The translations under genes and the position numbers were made by a program. The notes under the pieces were generated by a model. It saw only the letters and a program-made list of their open reading frames with translations, made no database searches and was not told the DNA's origin. This document shows positions 18,508 to 26,696 of a DNA stretch of 64,000 nt, piece after piece (the first letter of the stretch is position 1; every line of letters begins with the position of its first letter). Source of the stretch: Sulfurimonas sp. (GTDB taxonomy: Bacteria > Campylobacterota > Campylobacteria > Campylobacterales > Sulfurimonadaceae); contig JAQUFE010000001.1 in NCBI GenBank assembly GCA_028684815.1, positions 1 through 64,000 on the forward strand, in the 5' to 3' direction.

Positions 18508-20331
18508 ATAACAAGGCCTCGACTTATCTTACATCTATTTTTACTTCTTTTTTTATCATTATCACTATTTGCAAAATCTGACTATTATATAAAAATAGCA
18601 CAAGAAAAAAAACTCTCCCAGTCAGCATATTGGCATGTCCTTTTGCATATGCAAGATGATATAAGTGAAGTCGAAGATAAAGCATTTTTTCTAGCAAAAG
18701 ATGGCAAAAAAGATGCCTCAGCAGAACTTGAAGCTACAATAAAAGCTCTCTATAATGAAAAAAGATTTGATGATAATTCAACAGCTTGCCTCTTTCCTGC
18801 AAGAAAGCATTGGCTAGCAAAAGAGCTTGAGATGAAAAACCTTCCCGAAGTTAAGTGTGAGCAATTTGATTTTCTTTTAAAACAGATAGATCCAAAGTCC
18901 GTCAGCCTTATTTTTCCTTATATGCAAGGGAGTTCTCCCTCATCAATGTTTGGACATACTTTTTTACGAATAGATTCAAACTCAAAACCAAGAATGCTCT
19001 CTTATGCATTTAATTATGGCTCAGAGCACAATGAAGAAGATAATAAATTAACTTACATGTATAAAGGGTTCTTTGGTGGTTATAAAGGTACTTACTCTCT
19101 ACTACCTTATTATGAAAAAATCAAAGAGTATAGAGACCTTGAAGAGCGCGATATATGGGAATATGATTTAGATTTTACAAAAGAAGAAACTACTCAGATG
19201 CTGAGGCATATATGGGAAGTTGAGCTTAACTACTCTTGGTACTATTTCTTTACGCAAAATTGTTCGTATAAAATGCTTTGGATAATGGAATCAGCAAGAG
19301 AAGGATTAGATTTAAGAAAATATTTTCATTTTCATGTTATACCATCAGAGACGGTAAGAGCGTGTGTTGATGATGGCATAGTGAGAAAATATCACTATCT
19401 TCCAGCAAGAAGTACAAAACTTATAGCCTATGAAAGCAAACTTAATGATAGAGATATTAAGGATGTTTTTAATATCAGCAAAGAAAAAATAAAACTTAGT
19501 GAGTATCTTAAAAAAGATGACACTGCTATACAAGCCAAACGATTTGTACTAGAAGCTTCTGCTGAATTTGTAGAGTATGATTATCAAAAGAAGGATATCA
19601 ATGCTACTACATATAAAAATAGACTTCATGAGATTTTAATTGCAAGAGCTTCTTTGGGGAAAGGGGAGAATGTTGAAGTAGAGATGCCAGAGAATCCAAT
19701 ACTATCGCATCGTTCATTTAAGATAAGTATAGAAGCTGGAAGTAGAAATTCACAGGAGATAGCTTTTATTGGTCTGCGCCCAGCAAACCACTCTATAACC
19801 GATTTTGATATTGGATATCTTCTTGGTGCCCAAGTAGAGTTTATGGATCTCCTTTTTTCTTACAAAAAGAATGATTTTAATCTTGAAAAAGCAACGATAA
19901 TTTCTGTGGCTTCTTTAACACCAAAAACAAAGTTTTTTAAACCAAAATCGTATCGTTTTTCTTTTGGATTTGATAGAAAATACTTAAATGAAAATGCGGA
20001 ATTTACAGCTAATTATTCACAAGGTGCAACATGGGGAGATAAAAATGCCTATTTTTATCTCTTAGCAGATATCTTGCTCTATACAGACAATATTTTAACA
20101 GCAGGAGTTGGTGGAGTTATGGGTACTTCTCTCCATCAAGGAAGGTATTTTCAAACAAACCTTGAAGTTCATCAGCGTATCTATAGCACCGGCGATACCC
20201 AACTTCTTTTCTCAGCTTCACAGCGTTACCACTCTTCACAAAACACATCACTAGCCATTTCGTATGATTATGTGCAAAAAGATGAGGTTGACTGGAAAAC
20301 TTTTAAATTATCACTTGATTATTTCTTTTAA
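18508..20331 (+). CDS. DUF4105-family periplasmic protein with no canonical start codon
   Basis: The first TTG/ATG in frame are at 18643/18649, but the frame stays open back to a TAG at 18496. Upstream in frame lies an evident signal peptide (LHLFLLLFLSLSLFAKS). No ATG, GTG or TTG exists in that stretch; candidates are ATA at 18508 or ATC at 18526, the latter 9 bases after AAGG. From there the protein is about 600 residues. It contains SLIFPYMQGSSPSSMFGHTFLRID and YYFFTQNCSYKML, typical of the DUF4105/Lnb N-terminal domain, where the His and Cys form a papain-like site. The C-terminal 200 residues look like a beta-barrel. Function is unknown; the start is the weak point. Confidence 0.75.
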   Translation: MTRPRLILHLFLLLFLSLSLFAKSDYYIKIAQEKKLSQSAYWHVLLHMQDDISEVEDKAFFLAKDGKKDASAELEATIKALYNEKRFDDNSTACLFPARKHWLAKELEMKNLPEVKCEQFDFLLKQIDPKSVSLIFPYMQGSSPSSMFGHTFLRIDSNSKPRMLSYAFNYGSEHNEEDNKLTYMYKGFFGGYKGTYSLLPYYEKIKEYRDLEERDIWEYDLDFTKEETTQMLRHIWEVELNYSWYYFFTQNCSYKMLWIMESAREGLDLRKYFHFHVIPSETVRACVDDGIVRKYHYLPARSTKLIAYESKLNDRDIKDVFNISKEKIKLSEYLKKDDTAIQAKRFVLEASAEFVEYDYQKKDINATTYKNRLHEILIARASLGKGENVEVEMPENPILSHRSFKISIEAGSRNSQEIAFIGLRPANHSITDFDIGYLLGAQVEFMDLLFSYKKNDFNLEKATIISVASLTPKTKFFKPKSYRFSFGFDRKYLNENAEFTANYSQGATWGDKNAYFYLLADILLYTDNILTAGVGGVMGTSLHQGRYFQTNLEVHQRIYSTGDTQLLFSASQRYHSSQNTSLAISYDYVQKDEVDWKTFKLSLDYFF

Positions 20332-20489
20332 AATAATTTAAGTAGCTTGATAAGGGGATACAATATGTGTGTTTGAAGCTAATTATCATCATTATAAAAT
20401 ATGCAAAAAAATAAATACTTTAATTAAAATCAATAAATATAATTAATTATTAAGACTAAACTTAATATAAAATTAACACTCTATTGCTA

Positions 20490-20640
20490 TGCTTTACACT
20501 TCAAAGTTCCTTGCCATGATATTAGTTTGGCGACTACAAGGCAAGGAATGGCGGCAAGCACCAATATTGTTTTATCATTACTTTCGTTAATTTAATCATA
20601 ATATATATTTTGGTGTTGTTTTATCAAAACATAAATTAGG
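20490..20640 (+). promoter_or_regulatory. Possible structured leader upstream of the TonB-receptor operon
   Basis: The 317-base gap before the receptor gene holds nested pairings. TTCCTTGCC (20507-20515) pairs perfectly with GGCAAGGAA (20540-20548) around a 24-base loop. Outside it TGCTT (20490-20494) pairs with AAGCA (20556-20560). A second GGCAAG (20553-20558) can compete for the same left arm. Just downstream CACCAATAT (20560 on) can pair with ATATTTTGGTG (about 20605-20615). This is the layout of a riboswitch or attenuator, but I recognise no known class. It could also be a protein operator. Confidence 0.4.
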
Positions 20641-20648
20641 AGAAAAAA

Positions 20649-22646
20649 ATGACAAAAGTAAATGGTATAAGTTTATCTTTGATTGCTGTTGCAACATTTT
20701 TAAATGTAGCAAATGCAGATTCAACAGATTTGGGGGAAGTCTCTGTTACAGCCACAAAAACAGAGAGAAAAGTTTCTGATGTGCCAGCAAGCATTAACAT
20801 CATTACAGAAAAAGATATTGAAAATTCAGTTGCTTTAAGTGCGAATGAAATTTTAAAAAATGTTGCCGGTTTAAACATACGAAACAGTATGGGGCTAATG
20901 TCTGTTGATACAAGCAACAAGGTATATATGAGAGGATTTGGAGGAAGTGATGCTCGCTCTTTAGTGTTAATAGATGGTGTTCCTATGAATAATCCATATA
21001 CGGGCGCTGTGGATTGGAATCAGATTCCGATGAGTTCAATAAAAAGAATAGAGGTGGTTAAAGGTTCCGGTTCCTCTTTGTATGGTTCAAATGCTATGGG
21101 TGGTGTCATTAATATTATTACTAAAAAACCTAAAGAACAAAAAACTGATATTACTCTTAGTTATGGAAGCATGAATACTAAGATAGGTTCAATCTCTACT
21201 ACTGGAAAGGTGGGTAAATTTGGTTATTTTTTCTCTGGACAGATGGCAAAAAGTGATGGATATATAACTGATGTAGCTACTAATCAGAAAGAAAATAGTA
21301 TCAAAAGAGGTGTTGAGAGAGAGAATGCAAATATAAAGTTTACATATGATATCGATGACACTTCAGATATCACCGCTTCTTATATTTATTATCACAATCA
21401 AGATGTGGGTGCTTTAGACGTGCCCAGCGGCTATAATCCATACGAAAAGACAATGCATACACTTCAAGCAACTTATGCAAAATTTTTTGACAATTTATCA
21501 GATATGAAAATTACTATTTACAGTAAACCCGGTGAGAATTCATATGACTCATTAAAATATAATGCTACCTACCAAACAGAATTGCAATATAAAGATGAAG
21601 GTAAAAACGATGATTATGGTGTAACCGCTCAATATACTATTCCAATAGGAGACCATATTATAACGGCTGGGGTTGATATGAAAAATAGTTATGCAGAGAA
21701 AAAAGATATCTACGCTACAAGTGGTACTATATTTAAGAAAGGAAGTCAAGACTATTATGGAATATTTGCGCAAGATGAATGGTTTATAAATAAACAATTT
21801 ATTTTAAACATCGGTGGAAGAGTGGATTACTATAAAAATCATAGCGGTGAAATGCATGATGAAGTCAATAGTATTGATACAAATTATCAAGAGAAAACAT
21901 TTAATGCTTTTAGCCCTAAAATTGGAGCAGTTTATCATGCAACTAAATCAACATCTTTAAGAGCTTCTATAGGTAAAGCATTTAGAGCACCAACTGTAAG
22001 CGATCTCTATAGCAACTGGGTATATTATTCGAATGTGTATGCAGGAAATCCAAATTTAGATCCTGAGACCGTAATTTCTTATGAGATTGGAGTAGATCAA
22101 AAAATTGGAGATGGTAATATTCATATTACAGCGTATCGAAGTGATGCTGAGGATTTTATATACTCTATAGATCCGCTTGATCCCTTAAGTACAAATTATA
22201 AAGAGAAAACTAATGTGGGTGAAGTAGAGATTCAAGGGGTGGAGTTTGAAGTTGATTATACTTTTACAGATGCGTTAAAAGTAATGGCTAACTACACATA
22301 CAATGAATCAAAAATCAAAAAATTTGAGGCTAACAGTGCGCTAGAGGGGAAATATTTAACATATATTCCAAAAAATAAAGCTTCAGTTTCTATTGAGTAT
22401 ATGAATCCAAAAATTATTAATATAATCGCTAGTGGTAGATATGTAGGAAAACGTTATAGTGATGATGCAAATACAGAATCTAGTGCATATGAAAGTTACA
22501 CTCTGTTTGATTTAAAATTATCAAAAAAAATAACCAAAAACAGCGAACTTGAAGTAAGTGTAGATGATTTGTTTGATAGAGGGTATATAGAATATCATAA
22601 CTCCCCAGGCAGAGTAGTAACAGCAAGACTTAAAATGAGTTTTTAA
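20649..22646 (+). CDS. TonB-dependent outer-membrane receptor
   Basis: A 665-residue receptor. Residues 1-23 are a Sec signal; the TonB box region is GEVSVTATK; the plug domain follows (VPASINIITEKDIE, VYMRGFGGSDARSLVLIDGVP, RIEVVKGSGSSLYGSNAMGGVINIIT), then a 22-strand-type barrel ending in an aromatic-containing strand (KMSF). The sequence resembles the siderophore/cobalamin receptor branch, but the substrate cannot be read. The ATG has AGGAG about 6 bases upstream. It is the first gene of a tight operon with redox proteins, which points to a metal or redox-active cargo (inference). A tonB gene is present at 36006. Confidence 0.92.
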   Translation: MTKVNGISLSLIAVATFLNVANADSTDLGEVSVTATKTERKVSDVPASINIITEKDIENSVALSANEILKNVAGLNIRNSMGLMSVDTSNKVYMRGFGGSDARSLVLIDGVPMNNPYTGAVDWNQIPMSSIKRIEVVKGSGSSLYGSNAMGGVINIITKKPKEQKTDITLSYGSMNTKIGSISTTGKVGKFGYFFSGQMAKSDGYITDVATNQKENSIKRGVERENANIKFTYDIDDTSDITASYIYYHNQDVGALDVPSGYNPYEKTMHTLQATYAKFFDNLSDMKITIYSKPGENSYDSLKYNATYQTELQYKDEGKNDDYGVTAQYTIPIGDHIITAGVDMKNSYAEKKDIYATSGTIFKKGSQDYYGIFAQDEWFINKQFILNIGGRVDYYKNHSGEMHDEVNSIDTNYQEKTFNAFSPKIGAVYHATKSTSLRASIGKAFRAPTVSDLYSNWVYYSNVYAGNPNLDPETVISYEIGVDQKIGDGNIHITAYRSDAEDFIYSIDPLDPLSTNYKEKTNVGEVEIQGVEFEVDYTFTDALKVMANYTYNESKIKKFEANSALEGKYLTYIPKNKASVSIEYMNPKIINIIASGRYVGKRYSDDANTESSAYESYTLFDLKLSKKITKNSELEVSVDDLFDRGYIEYHNSPGRVVTARLKMSF

Positions 22647-22648
22647 CA

Positions 22649-23575
22649 ATGAAGCTTATAATAAATTTAAAAAAAGCTAGTCTCATAGTGTTTCTGTTTT
22701 TACCCATAGCACTAAACGCTTCAACATGGATTTATCAATATAAAAATAAAGAAACAAATGAAAAAGAGCTGTTAATAAAAAAAGGTAATTATCCAAATGG
22801 TAAGCAAATAGAGAGTTTTAATGACTCAGAAATCTTTATACGAGACATGGATAACAGTGTAGCAAGGACAAGTGTTGTAAATGGAAAAATACCTTTTGAT
22901 GTGCCGTATAAAGGAAGCTATCATATTTTTTTTAAAAATCTATATGTAGAAAATGAAGTTTTACATATAGAGTTATCCAGCATACGCGTATATAATGTTT
23001 ATGGTGATTTACAAGATGCACTTGTAAAAGAGGTGCGTGGTAAAACGGTTGGTACTCACTATGCAAAAGAGCCGTTGGCTGATGTACCATTTGAAGTAAT
23101 TTTACAAAAACCTATAAGAAAGCATCACATTAACTGTTGCCTATACTCTGGGGATATCTTGCCATTTAAGATCTATTTTAAGGGCAGTATCAAAAAAGAT
23201 ATACCTTTAAAAGTCTATACTCAAAAAGGTTGGACAAGCAAGATAAATCCCGATAGTGATGGAATTATCTCCTTTGAAATTCCAAGAAATACTTATGCTG
23301 ATATAAAAACCAATAAAAGATATACAGAGTCTTTATTGGTAGAAGCTAATTATGAAGAAAATGTAAGTGGAATTTATAATGATAAAGAGTATAAAAAAAG
23401 AGTTTATACAATGACCCTGCCATTTGATTTTCATACTTCACCTCTTGAATACTCATCTCAACTTTCTGGTTTTTATGTAGTTGTCGGTGTAATGCTTGTT
23501 TTTTCATTAGGCATCTATTACTACAGACGAAAAAAGAAAAAAGAACCAAAAGAGATATGGTTTGATGAAAAATAG
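22649..23575 (+). CDS. DUF4198-like periplasmic protein with a C-terminal membrane anchor
   Basis: A 308-residue protein starting 2 bases after the receptor stop. It has a signal peptide (residues 1-24) and a C-terminal membrane helix (about 277-295) followed by a lysine-rich cytoplasmic tail. The block GDILPFKIYFKGSIKKDIPL, with KINPDSDGIISFEIP and a LLVEANY strand, resembles DUF4198/NikM-like proteins, beta-sandwich domains found near nickel/cobalt or TonB receptor systems. HHINCC (about residues 164-169) is a possible metal or heme-type ligand cluster. The function is unknown; the operon position suggests handling of the imported substrate in the periplasm. Confidence 0.65.
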   Translation: MKLIINLKKASLIVFLFLPIALNASTWIYQYKNKETNEKELLIKKGNYPNGKQIESFNDSEIFIRDMDNSVARTSVVNGKIPFDVPYKGSYHIFFKNLYVENEVLHIELSSIRVYNVYGDLQDALVKEVRGKTVGTHYAKEPLADVPFEVILQKPIRKHHINCCLYSGDILPFKIYFKGSIKKDIPLKVYTQKGWTSKINPDSDGIISFEIPRNTYADIKTNKRYTESLLVEANYEENVSGIYNDKEYKKRVYTMTLPFDFHTSPLEYSSQLSGFYVVVGVMLVFSLGIYYYRRKKKKEPKEIWFDEK

Positions 23576-23600
23576 AGAAGTTATATTTTAAGGAGTATTG

Positions 23601-24605
23601 GTGTCAAATTTAAAAAAGAAAATCAATAATATGAATCTTGTAAGATTTCGTTTTTGGTTTCAAATAGTTGCATTTTTATTGATTGTATATGGTGGATATA
23701 TTGGCTTTGATTTGGGTGATAAATTGCCTACTTTTGCGTGCGTATATAATGGTGATTTTACTGGTGGAAAGTGCTATTTGGGGATGTTGCAGCATGATTT
23801 AAATCACCATTGGGAGACTTTTTTAGGATTTGCCGGATATGCTTTTTTAATTTCATTAGGAATGTTTATGGTTTGGTTTTGGCTTTTAAATAAAGCTTGG
23901 TGCGGTTTTGTATGTCCGCTTGGTACAATGCAGGACTGGATTACAGCCTTTAGAAAAAAGTTAAAAATAAGATTTTCACAGTATGACTGGTCTAGCAGAG
24001 CAAAGATAAAATCAATTAAGTGGATTTTATTGATTTTACTTTTGATAATTCCTGTCATGATTTCAAACTCTATTTTTGGACTTCCAACACTTCCAAATGG
24101 ATTATCAATGCCCTTTTGCGACATTTGCCCGGGAAGAATGCTTATACCTGCTTTTACAGGTAATTTCAGTCAATTTTATATTGATTTTTCCTCTAAAACA
24201 GAGATTGTAATGACTACTTTGGGAATGATTATCGTTGGTCTATTTTTAGTTGGTTCCTTTATAAAAAAAAGATTCTTTTGTTATTTTTGTCCTATGGCGG
24301 CACTGCAGTATACTTTTTCAAAACCGGCTCTTTTAAAGCTCTACAAAGATGGTAGTAAATGTACAAAATGTGGTGATTGTTATAGAGCATGTGATATGGA
24401 TATTTTAGAGATAGCTGATGATGTTACAAGTAAAAACCTTGTAACTGAAGATTGTACACTGTGTTTAAAATGTGTTGCAGCTTGTCCTGAAGAGGGCTGT
24501 TTGGAAGCAAATTTTGCAGGAAAAACTATTTTTGAATCAACAAAAGAGGGCTTTATAATTAGGATGGCTATGGATAAAAAAGGGGAATTAAGTGAGCAGC
24601 ATTGA
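23601..24605 (+). CDS. NapH/NosR-like membrane ferredoxin protein
   Basis: About 334 residues with four to five membrane segments and two cytoplasmic-type CxxxCP motifs (WCGFVCPLG and FCYFCPMA), the signature of the NapH/NosR/RdxA membrane family. At the C-terminus are two [4Fe-4S] sites: CTKCGDCYRACDM and CTLCLKCVAACPEEGC. Such proteins pass electrons between quinols or flavins and redox partners. I choose the GTG at 23601, 5 bases after AAGGAG; the TTG at 23598 would be too close. Its end overlaps the next gene by 14 bases. A likely role is electron supply to the HgdB-like protein (inference). Confidence 0.85.
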   Translation: MSNLKKKINNMNLVRFRFWFQIVAFLLIVYGGYIGFDLGDKLPTFACVYNGDFTGGKCYLGMLQHDLNHHWETFLGFAGYAFLISLGMFMVWFWLLNKAWCGFVCPLGTMQDWITAFRKKLKIRFSQYDWSSRAKIKSIKWILLILLLIIPVMISNSIFGLPTLPNGLSMPFCDICPGRMLIPAFTGNFSQFYIDFSSKTEIVMTTLGMIIVGLFLVGSFIKKRFFCYFCPMAALQYTFSKPALLKLYKDGSKCTKCGDCYRACDMDILEIADDVTSKNLVTEDCTLCLKCVAACPEEGCLEANFAGKTIFESTKEGFIIRMAMDKKGELSEQH

Positions 24606-25866
24606 GCGCACAATTGAAACACCAAAAGATAAACAAAACAGACATAAAGCCATGGAGGCAATAAAAGTTATAAAGAGCATTAAAGATGATTTTAAATCTC
24701 CAATTGAAAGTATGAACTATTTTTATGATTTATTTGAAAGAGTTTACTGTAAAAATGAACCACTCCATGAGGGTAAAACAAAAGTAGGGACTATGTGTAT
24801 ACAGATACCCTCTGAAATTATTTATGCTCTTGATGGAGTTCCTATAAGATTGTGTAATGGTTTTTATACGGATGATGAAATAGGAAGCGATTTATTACCG
24901 CAAAAAGCTTGTCCATTAGTAAAAGCTACTGTCGGACACTTTGCATCAAACAATTTTACTGATAAGCCCGATATTGTATTTTCTCCTACCACTTGTGATC
25001 AAAAAACAAAAGCAGGAGCTATCATAAAAAATTTTGGTTATAAGGTTATTGATGTTGACTTTCCTCGTACAAAAGATAGTGAAGGAAGCCGTGAATACTG
25101 GAGAAAAAGTATAAAACAATTTGCAGTTGAATTATCAAAGTTTAAAAACAAAAAACTCACAAAGTCAAATTTAGAAGTTTCAATAAAAAAGATAGGCTAT
25201 GCACAATCACTCTATCATAAATTGTCAGAATATAGAAAAGAAGAAAATGTTCCTATTTTAGGGTTAGATATGTTTTTGATAACAAACGCTTTTTTCTTCG
25301 ACAAAATAGATAGTTGGATAGATGCCATGGAAGTTTTACTTAAAGAGATGAGAACAAGAGTGGATGAAAAAATAAATGTCGCCGGCAAAATGAGTCCAAG
25401 AATTGTTTTTACAGGCTCTCCACCTATCTTTCCAAACTATAAGATACCTCTTATTATAGAACAATCGGATGCTTTGATTGTAGCTGATGAAACTTGTAGT
25501 TCAAACAGAATGTTTAATGATATGGTAGCTGTTGATGAGTGGAATTTATATGATATGATAGATTCCATTTCAGATAAGTATCTAAAAGCCTGCACTTGTC
25601 CAATTTTTACAACCAATGAGGATCGCATAAGAAGAATTATTGATCTTGTAAAAAACTATAAGGCTGATGCTGTTATATATCAAGCATTTGCAGGATGTAC
25701 AGTATATGAGATGGAACAAAGAAGTGTGCTTGAAGCTATGGAAAAGGCAGGTATTGCTATTTTGTATATTGAGAGTGATTATAGCCCTTCTCAACAAGGA
25801 CAGTTAAGCACAAGGATTGAAGCTTTTATGGAATCACTAAAGAGTAGAAAAAGAAAGAAAAAATGA
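24592..25866 (+). CDS. HgdB/double-cubane-cluster-like 2-hydroxyacyl-CoA dehydratase family protein
   Basis: A 424-residue protein of the 2-hydroxyacyl-CoA dehydratase beta/YjiM/double-cubane family. Conserved blocks: VGTMCIQIPSEIIYALDGVP, LPQKACPLVKATVG, FSPTTCDQKTK, DETCSSNRMFND, YLKACTCPIF, FAGCTVYEMEQ and the C-terminal QLSTRIEAFMES. The cysteines at these sites ligate [4Fe-4S] or [8Fe-9S] clusters in known members. The start is GTG inside the preceding gene. The partner ATPase (HgdC/BadF type) that normally drives electrons into such proteins is not in the operon or elsewhere in the window. A single subunit rather than an alpha/beta pair favours the double-cubane type over a true dehydratase. 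Confidence 0.8.
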   Translation: MSSIERTIETPKDKQNRHKAMEAIKVIKSIKDDFKSPIESMNYFYDLFERVYCKNEPLHEGKTKVGTMCIQIPSEIIYALDGVPIRLCNGFYTDDEIGSDLLPQKACPLVKATVGHFASNNFTDKPDIVFSPTTCDQKTKAGAIIKNFGYKVIDVDFPRTKDSEGSREYWRKSIKQFAVELSKFKNKKLTKSNLEVSIKKIGYAQSLYHKLSEYRKEENVPILGLDMFLITNAFFFDKIDSWIDAMEVLLKEMRTRVDEKINVAGKMSPRIVFTGSPPIFPNYKIPLIIEQSDALIVADETCSSNRMFNDMVAVDEWNLYDMIDSISDKYLKACTCPIFTTNEDRIRRIIDLVKNYKADAVIYQAFAGCTVYEMEQRSVLEAMEKAGIAILYIESDYSPSQQGQLSTRIEAFMESLKSRKRKKK

Positions 25867-25891
25867 AATCATATATTTACGAGTATAGCAA

Positions 25892-26530
25892 ATGATATTT
25901 CTAACTATATTTTTTATGGGTTTGCAATTAGGGGCAACTGCTTGCGCTATTAGTTGTATGCCTGTAATGAGTCCTATTTTACTAGCGAATGGAGAAGATA
26001 AATCAAGAACTATGAAAATTTTAGTTCAGTTTTTTGGAGCTAAAGTAGTTGCTTATACTCTCATAGCAGTTTTAGCTTTTTTTGGAGCTAGTTTAGTCAA
26101 ATCTATGATTGAAAATTCTTTTTTTTCACAAATATTAGGTGCTTTTATCATTTTGCTTGGTAGTTGGCTTTTTTTTACAGCCCTAAGAGCTAAAAAATCC
26201 TGCATAAAGGATTGCACAAATTCAAAAGTATCTACTTTAGGATATCTAGGAATCGGGTTTTTTAGTTCTTTTAGTTTTTGTGCTCCTATGATGTCTCTTG
26301 TTTTACTAAGTTCTACAACTGCAGATTTTAGCACTTCGCTACTGTATGGTATCTCTTTTGGTTTAGGTGTAGTTTTGATACCATTTTTGTTTTTTTACTT
26401 ATTTATCTTCAAAATAAGCTCAAGTATTACTGTGCAATTAGCAAAATATAAAAAGCATATAGAAATTTTTGCCTCATTATCATTAATTATTATAGGATTT
26501 TTAGTTTACTATCAACATTTGAAACTATAA
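25892..26530 (+). CDS. TauE/SafE- or DsbD-like six-helix membrane transporter
   Basis: A 212-residue protein with six hydrophobic segments. GLQLGATACAISCMPVMSPIL in the first and GFFSSFSFCAPMMSLVLL in the fourth form two related half-repeats with Cys and Pro residues in the membrane, as in DsbD/CcdA and the UrtH/SafE-like sulfite exporter families. It can move reducing equivalents or a small anion. It closes the receptor-ferredoxin-HgdB operon, 25 bases after the previous stop. The first membrane segment carries two Cys (ACAISC) that could be redox-active. Confidence 0.7.
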   Translation: MIFLTIFFMGLQLGATACAISCMPVMSPILLANGEDKSRTMKILVQFFGAKVVAYTLIAVLAFFGASLVKSMIENSFFSQILGAFIILLGSWLFFTALRAKKSCIKDCTNSKVSTLGYLGIGFFSSFSFCAPMMSLVLLSSTTADFSTSLLYGISFGLGVVLIPFLFFYLFIFKISSSITVQLAKYKKHIEIFASLSLIIIGFLVYYQHLKL

Positions 26531-26696
26531 ATATTTTATAACTAGTTCTCCTGATTAGTGGTATTTATAAAATTATGTTTTAAAAGAGGTAACTATATAA
26601 AATGTGCTACTAAGAGTTAGTTTTCAAAAAGTCATATAATTTTCCTCCAATGATTGTATAATCGCAAAAATAAAGATCTAAAGGTTTAAACCAAAA

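Noticed and set aside
24592-25866. A true 2-hydroxyacyl-CoA dehydratase
   Set aside because: There is one subunit only, no activator ATPase and no CoA-transferase or fermentation genes nearby; the single-subunit double-cubane type fits better.
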